Shown here: positions 28,401-36,359 of the stretch, one piece after another
Layout: every line of letters starts with the position of its first letter
Numbering within the stretch: the stretch's first letter is position 1
NCBI GenBank assembly: GCA_012960305.1
Contig: DUBM01000021.1
Span: forward strand, 62,001 to 126,000
Length of the DNA: 64,000 nt
Source: Gammaproteobacteria bacterium
GTDB lineage: Bacteria; Pseudomonadota; Gammaproteobacteria; Pseudomonadales; Pseudohongiellaceae
Direction: 5' to 3'
Notes under the pieces: model-generated
What the model was told of the DNA's origin: nothing
Seen by the model: the letters and a program-made list of their open reading frames with translations, nothing else
The model's database searches: none
Program-made: the position numbers and the translations under genes

Positions 28401-28788
28401 TTCTACAGGCTTCACCCTACGACGCCACCCTCTGTCACTTTTTAGAGAACATCTAAATACCTATCGAGTATCAACAGCAAATGATCTTTCATCTATCGAC
28501 AACGAAGGTAATGCAAAAGTAACCGGGCTGGTTACTTGTCGGCAGCGACCTATGACAGCAGCCGGTGTTACATTTTTAACTCTGGAAGATGAGAGTGGTT
28601 CTGTTAACGTGGTGATATGGCCGAGCTTGGGAGAGAGGTTGCGTCCAATCGTAAGACAGGCAATGCTGATTGGAGTTGTCGGCCATGTACAGAAGAGCGA
28701 TGGCGTCATTCACCTGATTGCCAGGCAATTGGTTGATCTAAGCCATTGGCTTGGAACCATGGAACTTTCGTCACGGGATTTTACTTAA
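25438..28788 (+). CDS. dnaE2: error-prone DNA polymerase III alpha-like subunit DnaE2
   Basis: A 1116-residue C-family polymerase that copies damaged DNA as part of the ImuA-ImuB-DnaE2 mutasome. The PHP domain starts at about residue 35 (AELHCISNFTFLRGAS). The polymerase core includes CQGRGSAANS, the catalytic PDIDIDFE and LLKIDVLALGM. An OB domain lies near the C terminus (VTGLVTCRQRPMTAAGVTFLTLEDE). The upstream LexA box makes it an SOS gene. Unlike the usual imuA-imuB-dnaE2 operon, here dnaE2 points toward imuB and their stops are 65 bases apart. Its ribosome site is weak (AGG 10 bases before ATG). Confidence 0.95.
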   Translation: MAPMSLSQSRFAECVEPGTANRSLKEKSEEVQDFALPVYAELHCISNFTFLRGASFPEELVSAADSLGYSALAITDECSFSGVVRAHVAAKEKNIELIIGSEFLLNKELPNGDSVKDCRLIMLASNRVAYGRLSHLITCARRETKKGDYRIDRKMVENNYPQDCLSLWVPDLEQSAEVIASQATWLQRIFLGHLWIACELLLRGDDRLKLQQLQKLGEQFSIALCATGGVYMHAPQRRILQDTLSAIRHGKLIKELGFDGECNGQRHLRTREQLAKLYPQKLLDETNVIAQQCHFSLDELRYEYPRELVPPAYTPSGWLRELTEAGIRQRWPDGAKPKVRNIIEHELALIKELDYEHYFLTVHDMVAYARSQHILCQGRGSAANSAVCYCLGITEVDPAHIEVLFERFISRERNEPPDIDIDFENARREEVIQYIYNKYGRDRAAIAATVITYRSRSAIRDVGKALGLDDELLNHLAKSIYWWGSNLKEQLSDSGVDHSDPAIQQLVALAQSLIGFPRHLSQHVGGFIISQGPLSHLVPIENATMANRTVIQWEKRDLESLGLLKIDVLALGMLTAVQKCLGLVSNYSKEALTIQKIPPEDPAVYDMMGQADTIGVFQIESRAQMSMLPQLKPRSYYDLVIQIAIVRPGPIQGDMVHPYLNRRNGKEPVSYPSEAVRETLERTLGVPIFQEQVMQLAMVAAGFSGGEADQLRRAMAAWKRKSGLEPYEGKLVNGMLERGYDRGFAEQLFRQIKGFGDYGFPESHSASFALIAYVSSWFKYYHPAAFCCALLNSQPMGFYAPAQLIKDAQRHGVKVLPIDVNVSSYDCTLEFDQGYQKLDSPCQQAVEPKLRIGFCLVKGMSEFGAKAITEARQSVIFKTIHDLVFRSGINKKDLESLAAADALKGLSGDRHRAFWQASGLDSEHRGLRKRFQEKKALDNLLTKDKINQEMSGGSLSFFTDPEFADGDFGVDVLLPVASEGQNIVGDYTSTGFTLRRHPLSLFREHLNTYRVSTANDLSSIDNEGNAKVTGLVTCRQRPMTAAGVTFLTLEDESGSVNVVIWPSLGERLRPIVRQAMLIGVVGHVQKSDGVIHLIARQLVDLSHWLGTMELSSRDFT

Positions 28789-28853
28789 CTAGCTTGGCTT
28801 ACTTAGTTTAGTGAGTTGTTCTCTTGTCTTTGTGCTTTTCGCAGCTAAGTATT

Positions 28854-30386
28854 TTAGGAAAAGAATCCATGGAGATACCAGTTTCGCTCACCCTGTTTTT
28901 CGCGGTAAATCCATAGGCGGCTACCATTTTTCTCTTTAGCAACATAATAATCTCGACACACATCGGTGCCAGACCACCAATATGTTTCAATACGTTCCGG
29001 ACCATTAATAATAGTAAGAGCCTTTCGATGATAAAGTTTTCCTCTCCTTATATTGAGTAATAAAGGCTCCGGCAATAACCAAAAAGGTCTGATATTTTTT
29101 ACTATCGGAGCATTGCTTTGGTTCGACTGAATCGATTCTTCATAGTTAAGTTGTTGGCTAGCATATTCCGGGCAATGTTCAGCGGCGGTACTAATACTCT
29201 TAATGTGGTCATCTCCCAGCCTTGCTCTTAGTTGCTCCATAAATTTATTGAGATTGTTGTCGTTGTAATGAGCTGTAGGTTTTCCTTCGGACAATAAAGA
29301 ATTGCTATGACTCATGAAGGCATCGAATTTTTTAATTTCTATTTTAAGCGCAATAACCGGAGCTGGAATACTCAGATTAGTAAAGTGGGTTTCCAGCAGT
29401 AGCATAATATGTTCTCGTGACCGACTTGCCTGACGTAAACCCATATCGATAACTGTGCTGTTACGTTTTTCATGAAGTAAAGAAAACTGTAAATGACTAG
29501 TGCTAAGATCGCGCCGTCTTAGAAAATCACAGAGCTGGGCTAGTAATTCATCAGCAACTGGCAACAGGCGATCTAAGTTTTCTAATTCATAAGGAAGATC
29601 ATAAGATGTAATGAATGCAGGGGGTGGCAAATAATTTCGCGTAGGCTCAGGAGCTTTACCTAGAGCTTTGTTTAATTGATTAATAAAATTACTACCAAAG
29701 CGTTTTCGCAAGCCGTCACTTGGTAGACGCCAGATGTCCCTTAAATAGCGCACACCCATATTATACAGACGGCGGTTTTGTTCTTTATGTAGTTGTAATA
29801 CTTCTGTTGGCAATAAACTTAAGGCAGAACGTAAATTTTCTTTTTGATAAATCAAAGCGTTATGCCCTGATCGAGCCAGTAATAAGCTACCAGTAATTGA
29901 AGGACTTGCAGAATAAAGAAAATATTCTGGCAACTGCTGCTCTTGTAATTGGGTTGTAAGTAGCGGCTCTAGTTTGTTGTGGATGACATTGATGTCGCCA
30001 AAGTATTTAAGGCTGCTGCGAATTTCACAGATTAATGCCAAGGGATAAAAACTGACAGTGGAGCTAATACTTTCAGCTATTTCTGCCAGCAGATTGAGAA
30101 CTTTCTGTTGGCGGGCTTCTGACAATTCGTCCAACTGCGGGAAATAGAGTGCATACCAAAGAGGAGTATGGGTTCGGATATGGCCACCCGCCGCTCCAGA
30201 TGTGGCAGAATTGATTGAGGGGTTGGTCGGCTTTTGTTGGTTCTGGCCGGAGTCTGGGTCTAGGTTTAAGTCCAGGCCTGAAGACTCACCAGAGGCTGAG
30301 GGCAAAGGTAGTTTAATAATTTGTGCAGAACCATTTGTCGTGGCTGCTGACTGAGAGAGCTGGACTGTGTCGTTTGGGTCTTCCAC
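28854..30386 (-). CDS. imuB: ImuB, catalytically inactive Y-family polymerase-like SOS protein
   Basis: A 510-residue protein starting at GTG 30386, 17 bases after the imuA stop. It has a Y-family-polymerase-like core without the acidic catalytic residues (YALYFPQLDELSEARQQ, SSLKYFGDI, LYNMGVRYLRDIWRLP). The ImuB C-terminal signature NIRPFWLLPEP...IINGPERIETYWW is present, with the C-terminal DYYVAKEKNGSRLWIYRE segment. ImuB bridges DnaE2, ImuA and the sliding clamp. Residues 1-70 are a Ser/Gly/Pro-rich low-complexity extension before the conserved core, which is unusual. The true start could be inside it. It is regulated through the LexA box ahead of imuA. Confidence 0.92.
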   Translation of the reverse strand: MEDPNDTVQLSQSAATTNGSAQIIKLPLPSASGESSGLDLNLDPDSGQNQQKPTNPSINSATSGAAGGHIRTHTPLWYALYFPQLDELSEARQQKVLNLLAEIAESISSTVSFYPLALICEIRSSLKYFGDINVIHNKLEPLLTTQLQEQQLPEYFLYSASPSITGSLLLARSGHNALIYQKENLRSALSLLPTEVLQLHKEQNRRLYNMGVRYLRDIWRLPSDGLRKRFGSNFINQLNKALGKAPEPTRNYLPPPAFITSYDLPYELENLDRLLPVADELLAQLCDFLRRRDLSTSHLQFSLLHEKRNSTVIDMGLRQASRSREHIMLLLETHFTNLSIPAPVIALKIEIKKFDAFMSHSNSLLSEGKPTAHYNDNNLNKFMEQLRARLGDDHIKSISTAAEHCPEYASQQLNYEESIQSNQSNAPIVKNIRPFWLLPEPLLLNIRRGKLYHRKALTIINGPERIETYWWSGTDVCRDYYVAKEKNGSRLWIYREKQGERNWYLHGFFS

Positions 30387-30403
30387 GAATCAGTTTCCAG
30401 GGT

Positions 30404-31099
30404 TTAATTGTATTGGTATAGGTCGATATGAGTGCTAAGAGGCCGAAAGTTACCCCGGGCCTTTATCACGCTGATCTTTGCTTTGGAAAAGCTGGATTGC
30501 TGAGATTGTGAGTCCTTTATTTTAAGACGTATAGGAGATGGTGAGTGTTTACTATCATGATGCTTGAATAATACTCCAAGAGTGTCGCCAGTCTCTGCCG
30601 CCAGCTGTAAACGACGCAATACTTTACCCGGTAACCAGTTCTGCCAAGCGAGCACCAAACCGCAGTTTTCAGTCTGTAGCGCTTTTTCCATGCTCCATAG
30701 TGCGTCTTTGCAGGAAGTATCCAATTTCACTACCAAAACCTGGTCAGTGCTAATGCTAGCTTGAGCTAGGGCGGGAGCATATAAGAGATACGGTGGTGAG
30801 ATCCATAAAATCCACTTCCTCTGTTCAATGATTGAGCGCATGAGTGGAATCAACAGCTGTAACTCGCCCATGCCCCACTGGGGAGTAATAACTTCCATTA
30901 ATCCATTATTAGGCCAACCTCGGCCGGGAAGAATATCGTCTAGCTGGCTAAAGCCGGTACTGCGACCATGAAAGCCCTGGTCCGCCATATCGCAACCGCG
31001 CCACAGATTTGGGTTGTCGTGCAGGAGTTCGTCTATGTGGCTGAAAGCCTTGTCAGGCTTGGGCTCTGGAGTCTCTAAAGCATTTCTAATTATTGTCAT
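30404..31099 (-). CDS. imuA: ImuA, SOS translesion-synthesis accessory protein (RecA-like)
   Basis: I chose ATG 31099; a TTG four codons upstream is also in frame. The 231-residue product resembles ImuA/SulA-like proteins. GFSQLDDILPGRGWPNNGLMEV is the family signature (about residues 50-71), followed by LQLLIPLM and KWILWISPPYLLYAPAL. ImuA binds ImuB and RecA in the mutasome. It heads the imuAB operon behind a LexA box 23 bases upstream. Confidence 0.92.
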   Translation of the reverse strand: MTIIRNALETPEPKPDKAFSHIDELLHDNPNLWRGCDMADQGFHGRSTGFSQLDDILPGRGWPNNGLMEVITPQWGMGELQLLIPLMRSIIEQRKWILWISPPYLLYAPALAQASISTDQVLVVKLDTSCKDALWSMEKALQTENCGLVLAWQNWLPGKVLRRLQLAAETGDTLGVLFKHHDSKHSPSPIRLKIKDSQSQQSSFSKAKISVIKARGNFRPLSTHIDLYQYN

Positions 31100-31122
31100 T
31101 ACGAAAACCAATTATTTTTTTA

Positions 31123-31138
31123 CTGTAATTTTATACAG
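31123..31138 (-). promoter_or_regulatory. LexA (SOS) box upstream of imuAB
   Basis: CTGTAATTTTATACAG is a perfect CTGT-N8-ACAG palindrome, 23 bases upstream of the imuA start. It is the second SOS box of this convergent mutasome locus. Confidence 0.92.
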
Positions 31139-31541
31139 TACTATAAAGAATAATTTTTTTTAACGCAATAAAAAATTAAGTGTAATCTCAGGACTTCTAT
31201 AGATTTCAATTTGTTCCTGAATATTTCAATAATTTTTCGAGATTAGTTTGGTAATCAATTGTTTTTTAGGTAAAAACTAAAGATTTTTTTGGAAGCGCCG
31301 TTAAGGCTCTTGAACATTAAAACTGCACCGGAGGTGAGTATGAGCAAGAAACCGGACATGGTCATGGTAGTAATCACACTGTTCGTAGCGGGAGTCTTGG
31401 CCAGTGGCGTTGCTCAGAGCGCCTTGCTGTAGCGTTCTACAGAAACAACTTTACGATGCAGCGTTTTAAGAAAATGCGGATCTAAGAAAACAAATAGGAC
31501 AATTTGCCAAGTAAAGGTAGTTAGTAGCTCAGAGCGCCGCC
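31139..31541 (+). other. 403-base region with one short gene
   Basis: This region lies between the imuA promoter and the end of fau. It is very AT-rich to about 31290 and then holds the 30-codon gene at 31340-31432 with a strong ribosome site. I see no tRNA or other RNA in it. Confidence 0.6.
31340..31432 (+). CDS. 30-residue single-span membrane peptide
   Basis: ATG 31340 is preceded by a textbook ribosome site, GGAGGTGAGT. The peptide begins MSKKPDMVMVVITLFVAG and continues as one hydrophobic helix to a short LASGVAQSALL tail before TAG. The Lys-Lys start predicts an inside N terminus. No function is known to me. It lies between the SOS genes and fau-ssrS-zapA, on the opposite strand to both. 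The quality of the ribosome site and the clean membrane helix argue that it is translated. Confidence 0.65.
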   Translation: MSKKPDMVMVVITLFVAGVLASGVAQSALL

Positions 31542-32138
31542 CTATGCTGTATCGGGGCGGTATAATTTCTGGTCCGTCACGATTGCATCCAACCGTACAT
31601 CCCAACTTTCCGTAGGAAATTCATCTGTAACCAGCTGGCATTCATGGGCTAGACCCACTAGCAGTGGTCTGCTGCCCCGATTAAAGATCTTGATACTGAA
31701 TGTTCTGTCGTAGTAGCCCTTGCCAAGGCCTAGTCGAAAGCATTGGGCGTTAAATCCCACCAAAGGCACAAAAACCACATCGAAGTCGTTGGGTGGCACA
31801 GTGACGTCGTGGGGTGGCTCAGAAATACCCCATTTATTCTGGTATAGCTTGGTGTTTCTGTTATAAGGAGCAAAGGATACAAAATCAGGATGATCGTCTG
31901 TTAATACCGGCAGGAAGCAGGATTTACCTTCACTTAAAGCCAGCTCCAGCAATAACCGTGGATCAATTTCGCCATTAATTACCTGATAAAAAGCTATTCG
32001 ATGAGCGACACGGAAAAAACCCTGATCTCCGATCAGATTGAATAACCGTCTCGATGCCGTTTCTTGATCCGCTGGGCTTATATCCTGGCGAGTCTGACGA
32101 AGAGAGGTTCGGAGTGATTGGCGTAAATCTTGTGTCAT
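31542..32138 (-). CDS. fau: 5-formyltetrahydrofolate cyclo-ligase
   Basis: I place the start at ATG 32138 (MTQDLRQSLR), giving 198 residues. The open frame continues upstream only into the 6S RNA gene. Signatures are RQTRQDIS near the start, the phosphate/ATP loop GLGKGYYDR (about 150-158) and the family's FDVVFVPLVGFN. The enzyme uses ATP to turn 5-formyl-THF into 5,10-methenyl-THF, salvaging folate. Its position just after ssrS matches the conserved zapA-ssrS-fau (ygfA) order in gammaproteobacteria, where co-transcription with 6S RNA is known. Confidence 0.93.
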   Translation of the reverse strand: MTQDLRQSLRTSLRQTRQDISPADQETASRRLFNLIGDQGFFRVAHRIAFYQVINGEIDPRLLLELALSEGKSCFLPVLTDDHPDFVSFAPYNRNTKLYQNKWGISEPPHDVTVPPNDFDVVFVPLVGFNAQCFRLGLGKGYYDRTFSIKIFNRGSRPLLVGLAHECQLVTDEFPTESWDVRLDAIVTDQKLYRPDTA

Positions 32139-32159
32139 AAAAACAGCGTGGTTGGAAAA

Positions 32160-32345
32160 TGTAGCCCCCCGGAACACCGCTACCAAAATTGCCCTGAACC
32201 GAAAGGTTCAGGTGGTGGCTCCCGCGATGTATAAGGCTTTCCGACTAGCAGACGTGCACAACAACACCTATCGAGTTGCCTCCGGGGTTACAGATATCGG
32301 CTCAAGAACACTTTTGATTGGCAAATGCTCTAGGGAACTCCAAGA
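32160..32345 (-). ncRNA. ssrS: 6S RNA
   Basis: On the minus strand this segment contains TTGAGCCGATAT near its 5' side, GGAAAGCCTTA in the middle and CCTGAACCTTTCGGTTCAGG toward the 3' side. These line up with the E. coli 6S blocks CTGAGCCGATAT, GAGAAGCCTTAA and CCTTGAACCAAGGGTTCAAGG. The two ends can pair to form the closing stem. It lies between zapA and fau as in other gammaproteobacteria. 6S RNA mimics an open promoter and sequesters sigma-70 RNA polymerase in stationary phase. The ends are approximate to about 10 bases. Confidence 0.9.
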
Positions 32346-32425
32346 TCAAGTATATATCGCTGGGCGAAGATTGGGGAATTATTTGCTTAGGTTTGGCGGC
32401 GAAAGGCTCGTCGCCAAATAGGCGC

Positions 32426-32740
32426 TTAGATTTCGAGCTGCCGACTGCTGGATATGGCATTTTCAATCTTGTCTTCAAGACCTTTTACCTGTTGCGTCGT
32501 TTCTTGACGTGTTTCATTAATCATTCGATTCTTGCGCAGCATATCGTGAGTAATGTTTAAAGCTGCCATGACCGCAATCTTTTCGACACCATGAATATTT
32601 CCACGGTCTTTAATCTTACGCATGTTTTCATCCAGATAGCGGGCTGACTTAATCAGCGCCTCCTGATCTGCAGGTGGGCAATTAACCTGATATTCCTTAT
32701 CGAGAATTTTTACTTGTACTGCAGTGCTTTGATCACTCAT
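32426..32740 (-). CDS. zapA: cell division protein ZapA
   Basis: A 104-residue FtsZ-ring stabiliser. The N-terminal globular part (VQVKILDKEYQVNCPPADQEAL, then ARYLDENMRKIKD) and the helix VEKIAVMAALNITHDML are typical. The last 40 residues form the coiled coil used for tetramerisation. It follows the ZapB-like coiled-coil gene by 21 bases and precedes ssrS. Confidence 0.93.
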   Translation of the reverse strand: MSDQSTAVQVKILDKEYQVNCPPADQEALIKSARYLDENMRKIKDRGNIHGVEKIAVMAALNITHDMLRKNRMINETRQETTQQVKGLEDKIENAISSSRQLEI

Positions 32741-32761
32741 GGGTGCAACCTAATAATGAAT

Positions 32762-32968
32762 CTATGACTGATCCATAGCTCGAAGTCGAACTAAAATGGA
32801 TTCCAATTTTGATTTTGCTTCTTTGTTCTTATCCATCAACTGCTTGCGCTCAGATTGCCAGGAATTTTCATGAGCTTTTAGGGCTTGATTCTCTCGCTTC
32901 ATGTCTTCACAAAGGTCGATTAGATCATCAATTTTTCCACTTAGGTTATCGAATCTTTCTTCACTCAT
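32762..32968 (-). CDS. TIGR02449-family coiled-coil protein (ZapB-like)
   Basis: A 68-residue, highly charged protein that is almost entirely one coiled coil (IDDLIDLCEDMKRENQALKAHE). This is the small partner found immediately upstream of zapA in many gammaproteobacteria. A role in Z-ring architecture with ZapA is inferred from this neighbourhood and from its similarity in form to ZapB. Confidence 0.85.
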   Translation of the reverse strand: MSEERFDNLSGKIDDLIDLCEDMKRENQALKAHENSWQSERKQLMDKNKEAKSKLESILVRLRAMDQS

Positions 32969-33221
32969 GTTTGTTTTTACTTATTTTTCAATGGTCTATT
33001 TTCCAATTGGACTATTTTTTGGCAGTCCAATTCTTAATAACCATAGTGCACTATTGGCATTAGTTTAGGATTTACATTAACAATGGCCTAACTATAGAGC
33101 CGCGATGGAAATGGGTCAATAATGGATATGGAAAAATTGGGACTTGGTTCCCTATTCAGACCCCTATATGCTTAGTCGCTTCAGTGATAAGTGAATGAAA
33201 AATGAAAACTTTGGGGAAAGA

Positions 33222-34544
33222 ATGAGCAGTAATTATCGGGAATACAAACTTCGTCGCAAAGAACTAATGGCGCAAATGGAACTGAATAGCATCGCATTGA
33301 TCGCTTCGGCACCACGCCGCACCCGGAGCAATGACACAGAATATTTGTATCGACAAAACAGCGACTTTTATTATCTCTGCGGATTCACCGAACCTAATTC
33401 CTTGCTAGTTCTAATCCCTGGAAGGGAGCAGGGAGAAGTAGTTTTGTTCTGTCAAGAGAAGGACAAAGAAAGAGAGTTATGGACAGGAATACGATTAGGT
33501 CCGGATGCTGCGTATAAGGAACTTTTGGTAGATGATGCCTATCCAATCGGCGACGTAGACGACATAGTCACCGGGTTAATAGAAGGGCGTGACCGTGTTT
33601 ACTACGCTATGGGCCGCGATGATCGATTTGACACTTTAGTTATGGGTTGGGTGAAAACGATTCGTGGTAAATCTCGAATGGGCGAACATCCGCCGAGCGA
33701 ATTTCTAGTTTTGGATCATCTCCTCCATGAGTTGAGACTTATAAAAAGTAACAATGAAATAAAGCTGATGGAAGAAGCAGCAAGAATTTCTGCAGAGGGT
33801 CATAAACGGGCGATGGCTGTTTGCAAACCTGGAATTATGGAATACCAGATGGAGGCTGAATTACACTATGCATTCAATCGTGGGGGCAGCCGGGCACCGG
33901 CTTACGTCTCCATTGTTGGAGCGGGGGACAATGCCTGTATTCTTCATTACGACAGTAATAACGCCGAAGTAAAAGATGGAGATCTAGTCTTAATCGATGC
34001 AGGCTGTGAGTATCAATACTATGCATCTGATATTACTCGCACTTTTCCTGCTAATGGCAGATTTAGTCCCGAACAAAAAGCGATTTATGACATTGTCTTG
34101 GATGCGCAAGTAGCTGCTATAGCCGCGGTGCAACCAGGGGCTCAATGGGATGCGCCTCATAATGCGTCGGTAAAAGTAATTACTCAGGGCTTGATTAAGT
34201 TGGGAGTAATTAAGGGGCAACTCAGCCATCAAATAAAGAGTGAAGCCTATAAAGATTTTTACATGCATCGCGTGGGACACTGGATCGGTATGGATGTTCA
34301 TGATGTAGGTGACTATAAGATTGATGACAACTGGCGATTATTAGAACCGGGAATGGTTATGACGATAGAACCCGGTATCTATATCGCGCCGGACAACGTC
34401 AAGGTTGCTAAAAAGTGGCGAGGTATAGGTGTGCGTATCGAAGACGATGTGCTCGTGACAAAGAAAGGCAATAAGGTGCTCAGCGTTGGCATTCCCAAAA
34501 CTGTTGAGGAAATCGAAACCTATATGGCTTCTAATAGCCTTTAG
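33222..34544 (+). CDS. pepP: Xaa-Pro aminopeptidase P
   Basis: I chose ATG 33222, which follows TTGGGGAAAGA and gives 440 residues, almost the length of E. coli PepP. An ATG nine codons earlier is also in frame. It has an N-terminal AMP_N domain and a pita-bread M24 domain. The metal ligands are Asp in VLIDAGCEY and SDITRTFP, His in HRVGHWIGMDVHD, Glu in TIEPGIY and Glu in RIEDD. The enzyme removes an N-terminal residue that precedes proline. It is followed after 3 bases by ubiH, the conserved pepP-ubiH pairing. Confidence 0.95.
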   Translation: MSSNYREYKLRRKELMAQMELNSIALIASAPRRTRSNDTEYLYRQNSDFYYLCGFTEPNSLLVLIPGREQGEVVLFCQEKDKERELWTGIRLGPDAAYKELLVDDAYPIGDVDDIVTGLIEGRDRVYYAMGRDDRFDTLVMGWVKTIRGKSRMGEHPPSEFLVLDHLLHELRLIKSNNEIKLMEEAARISAEGHKRAMAVCKPGIMEYQMEAELHYAFNRGGSRAPAYVSIVGAGDNACILHYDSNNAEVKDGDLVLIDAGCEYQYYASDITRTFPANGRFSPEQKAIYDIVLDAQVAAIAAVQPGAQWDAPHNASVKVITQGLIKLGVIKGQLSHQIKSEAYKDFYMHRVGHWIGMDVHDVGDYKIDDNWRLLEPGMVMTIEPGIYIAPDNVKVAKKWRGIGVRIEDDVLVTKKGNKVLSVGIPKTVEEIETYMASNSL

Positions 34545-34547
34545 ACC

Positions 34548-35834
34548 ATGCAAATTAAATCGGCCAAAGAACATTACGATATTGTGATAGTAGGCGGGGG
34601 CATGGTCGGTGCCAGTTTTGCTTGTGCCTTAGATCGGGCTGCTACAGATAAGAACCTTTCCATATTAGTAGTCGAAGCCTTTACTCTTTCGAACTGCCTC
34701 TCTATACAGCCAAGTTTCGATGCGCGCTCTACCGCTCTCTCATTCGGCTCGAGTAAGGTTCTCGAATGGGCAGGATTGTGGACAGACTTGCTTGAAGTAG
34801 TCACTCCTATCAAGCAGATCCATGTCTCAGACAAGGGGCACTTTGGATCTGCGCTACTCAACCACGAAGAGCATAAAATAGATGCCTTGGGTTATGTGGT
34901 GGAGAACAATCAGCTTGGCGCGGTACTTAGTAAAGCTATGGAATCTTCCTCCACTATAGAATTGCTTTGTCCTGCCCGCATTGAATCGGTCAAGCCTTTG
35001 GCGGTAGGCATGAAATTGGCGATCGTTGCAGATGAAACTGATTTCACTGTAGAAACTTCCTTAGTGGTATTGGCAGATGGAGGCAAGTCCCCCATTTGCA
35101 GTCAGTTGGGCATTAGCCGCGATACTGAGACCTATGAACAGCATTCTCTCATTGCAAATATTGCCTTTGAAAACCCCCACGAACATATTGCCTATGAACG
35201 CTTTACTGATACCGGCCCTTTAGCTGTACTGCCTTTGTCTAGGCTAGAAAATGAGAATCGTGCTTCATTGGTTTGGACGGTGGCGAATGATCAAGTAGAA
35301 GAACTAAAGTTGCTTGCTGAAGAAGATTTATTGGAACGCTTGCAAGAAAGATTTGGGAATAGACTAGGAAAGATTAGAAAAATTGGAGAAAGGTCTTTTT
35401 ATCCACTAAGTCTTTCTACAGCAAAAGAACAAATTCGACCGGGCCTGGTTCTACTCGGCAACGTCGCTCATACTTTGCATCCGGTCGCGGGTCAGGGTCT
35501 GAATCTAGCGCTTAGGGATATTGAGTCGCTAGTAAATTCCCTTTTGAGTTCTCGAATAACAAATAGTCAGGAAACACTCGAAGTAGAAAAATCATTAGAT
35601 TCGCGCAGCAAAAATTCAAAAATTGGATCGATGCAAAACTTGCAAGAGTACCTGCGACTTCAAGAAAGCGATCAAGCAAAAACAATTATGTTCACTGATA
35701 AAATAGCCAAACTGTTTTCGAATAATGATAAGTTGAAAATATGGGCAAGAAAGTTTGGCTTGCTATCTATTGAAATGGCCCCTAGCATAAAAAAAGAATT
35801 TTCCAAACAGGCTATGGGTTTGCGGGAAAATTAA
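34548..35834 (+). CDS. ubiH: 2-octaprenyl-6-methoxyphenol hydroxylase UbiH
   Basis: A 428-residue FAD monooxygenase of ubiquinone synthesis. It shows IVGGGMVGAS (FAD Rossmann motif), FDARSTALS, IHVSDKGHFG with LGYVVEN typical of UbiH, a DGGKS motif, and GNVAHTLHPVAGQGLNLALRD. In that last motif the Asn, in place of the usual GDAAH Asp, is characteristic of UbiH. It is translationally close to pepP (3 bases). A stretch of Ser/Lys-rich sequence at about residues 330-365 looks like an extra loop. Confidence 0.93.
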   Translation: MQIKSAKEHYDIVIVGGGMVGASFACALDRAATDKNLSILVVEAFTLSNCLSIQPSFDARSTALSFGSSKVLEWAGLWTDLLEVVTPIKQIHVSDKGHFGSALLNHEEHKIDALGYVVENNQLGAVLSKAMESSSTIELLCPARIESVKPLAVGMKLAIVADETDFTVETSLVVLADGGKSPICSQLGISRDTETYEQHSLIANIAFENPHEHIAYERFTDTGPLAVLPLSRLENENRASLVWTVANDQVEELKLLAEEDLLERLQERFGNRLGKIRKIGERSFYPLSLSTAKEQIRPGLVLLGNVAHTLHPVAGQGLNLALRDIESLVNSLLSSRITNSQETLEVEKSLDSRSKNSKIGSMQNLQEYLRLQESDQAKTIMFTDKIAKLFSNNDKLKIWARKFGLLSIEMAPSIKKEFSKQAMGLREN

Positions 35835-35845
35835 TAGGCAATTTT

Positions 35846-35875
35846 AAAAGCGCTACAATCTATCGTGTAGCGTTT
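35846..35875. terminator. hairpin terminator overlapping the DUF1499 stop codon
   Basis: CGCTACA and TGTAGCG pair around an 8-base loop, with A/T flanks extending the stem. On the minus strand the stem is followed by TTTT. The minus-strand stop codon (35860-35862) lies in the loop. It also separates the convergent ubiH. Confidence 0.65.
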
Positions 35876-36267
35876 CTGATTGATTCAATTCTATTTCTGT
35901 TAGCTCCCAAATCGCTTTGGCCAAGTCGAGAAGCTGATCTAACATGAGTTACGCCTGCACTCTGGTCATAAAGAAACTCTACATCATCGACATAACCCAT
36001 AATGCGGCTAGTGAACTCTGCATAGAGATAGTTGCTAGCAGCATTGACGATATTCGCCTCGTCTAGACGCAATAATACTTCCTCAATTTGGGCGAGGCTT
36101 GCATTCAATGCATCAATGCCATGCTCTTCATCTGATTCATAACTGGAAACGCAATTGGGGCTCTTAGGACAAGTAGTAAGGCGGCCGTTTTCAACGCCGA
36201 TATTTTGTGGCGGCTCACCGGCGCAAGCAGTGAGAAAAGGAATAATGCTGAGTAATAGTTTTTTCAT
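35860..36267 (-). CDS. DUF1499-family lipoprotein
   Basis: A 135-residue protein with a lipobox (LTAC, Cys15) and the DUF1499 signature CPKSPNCVSSY (about residues 33-43). The TSRIMGYVDDVEFL and SASRLGQSDLGANRNRIE segments are also typical. The biochemical role of the family is not established. It is transcribed opposite to ubiH and ubiI, inside the ubiquinone block. Confidence 0.85.
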   Translation of the reverse strand: MKKLLLSIIPFLTACAGEPPQNIGVENGRLTTCPKSPNCVSSYESDEEHGIDALNASLAQIEEVLLRLDEANIVNAASNYLYAEFTSRIMGYVDDVEFLYDQSAGVTHVRSASRLGQSDLGANRNRIESIRNATR

Positions 36268-36359
36268 AATATTTTATCAGTTTAGCATAACTCCAAATTT
36301 CTAGAAGTGTTGTGCCGGGCGAATTTTCTATAAGATTAAGTGAATTAAAAGATTAACGT

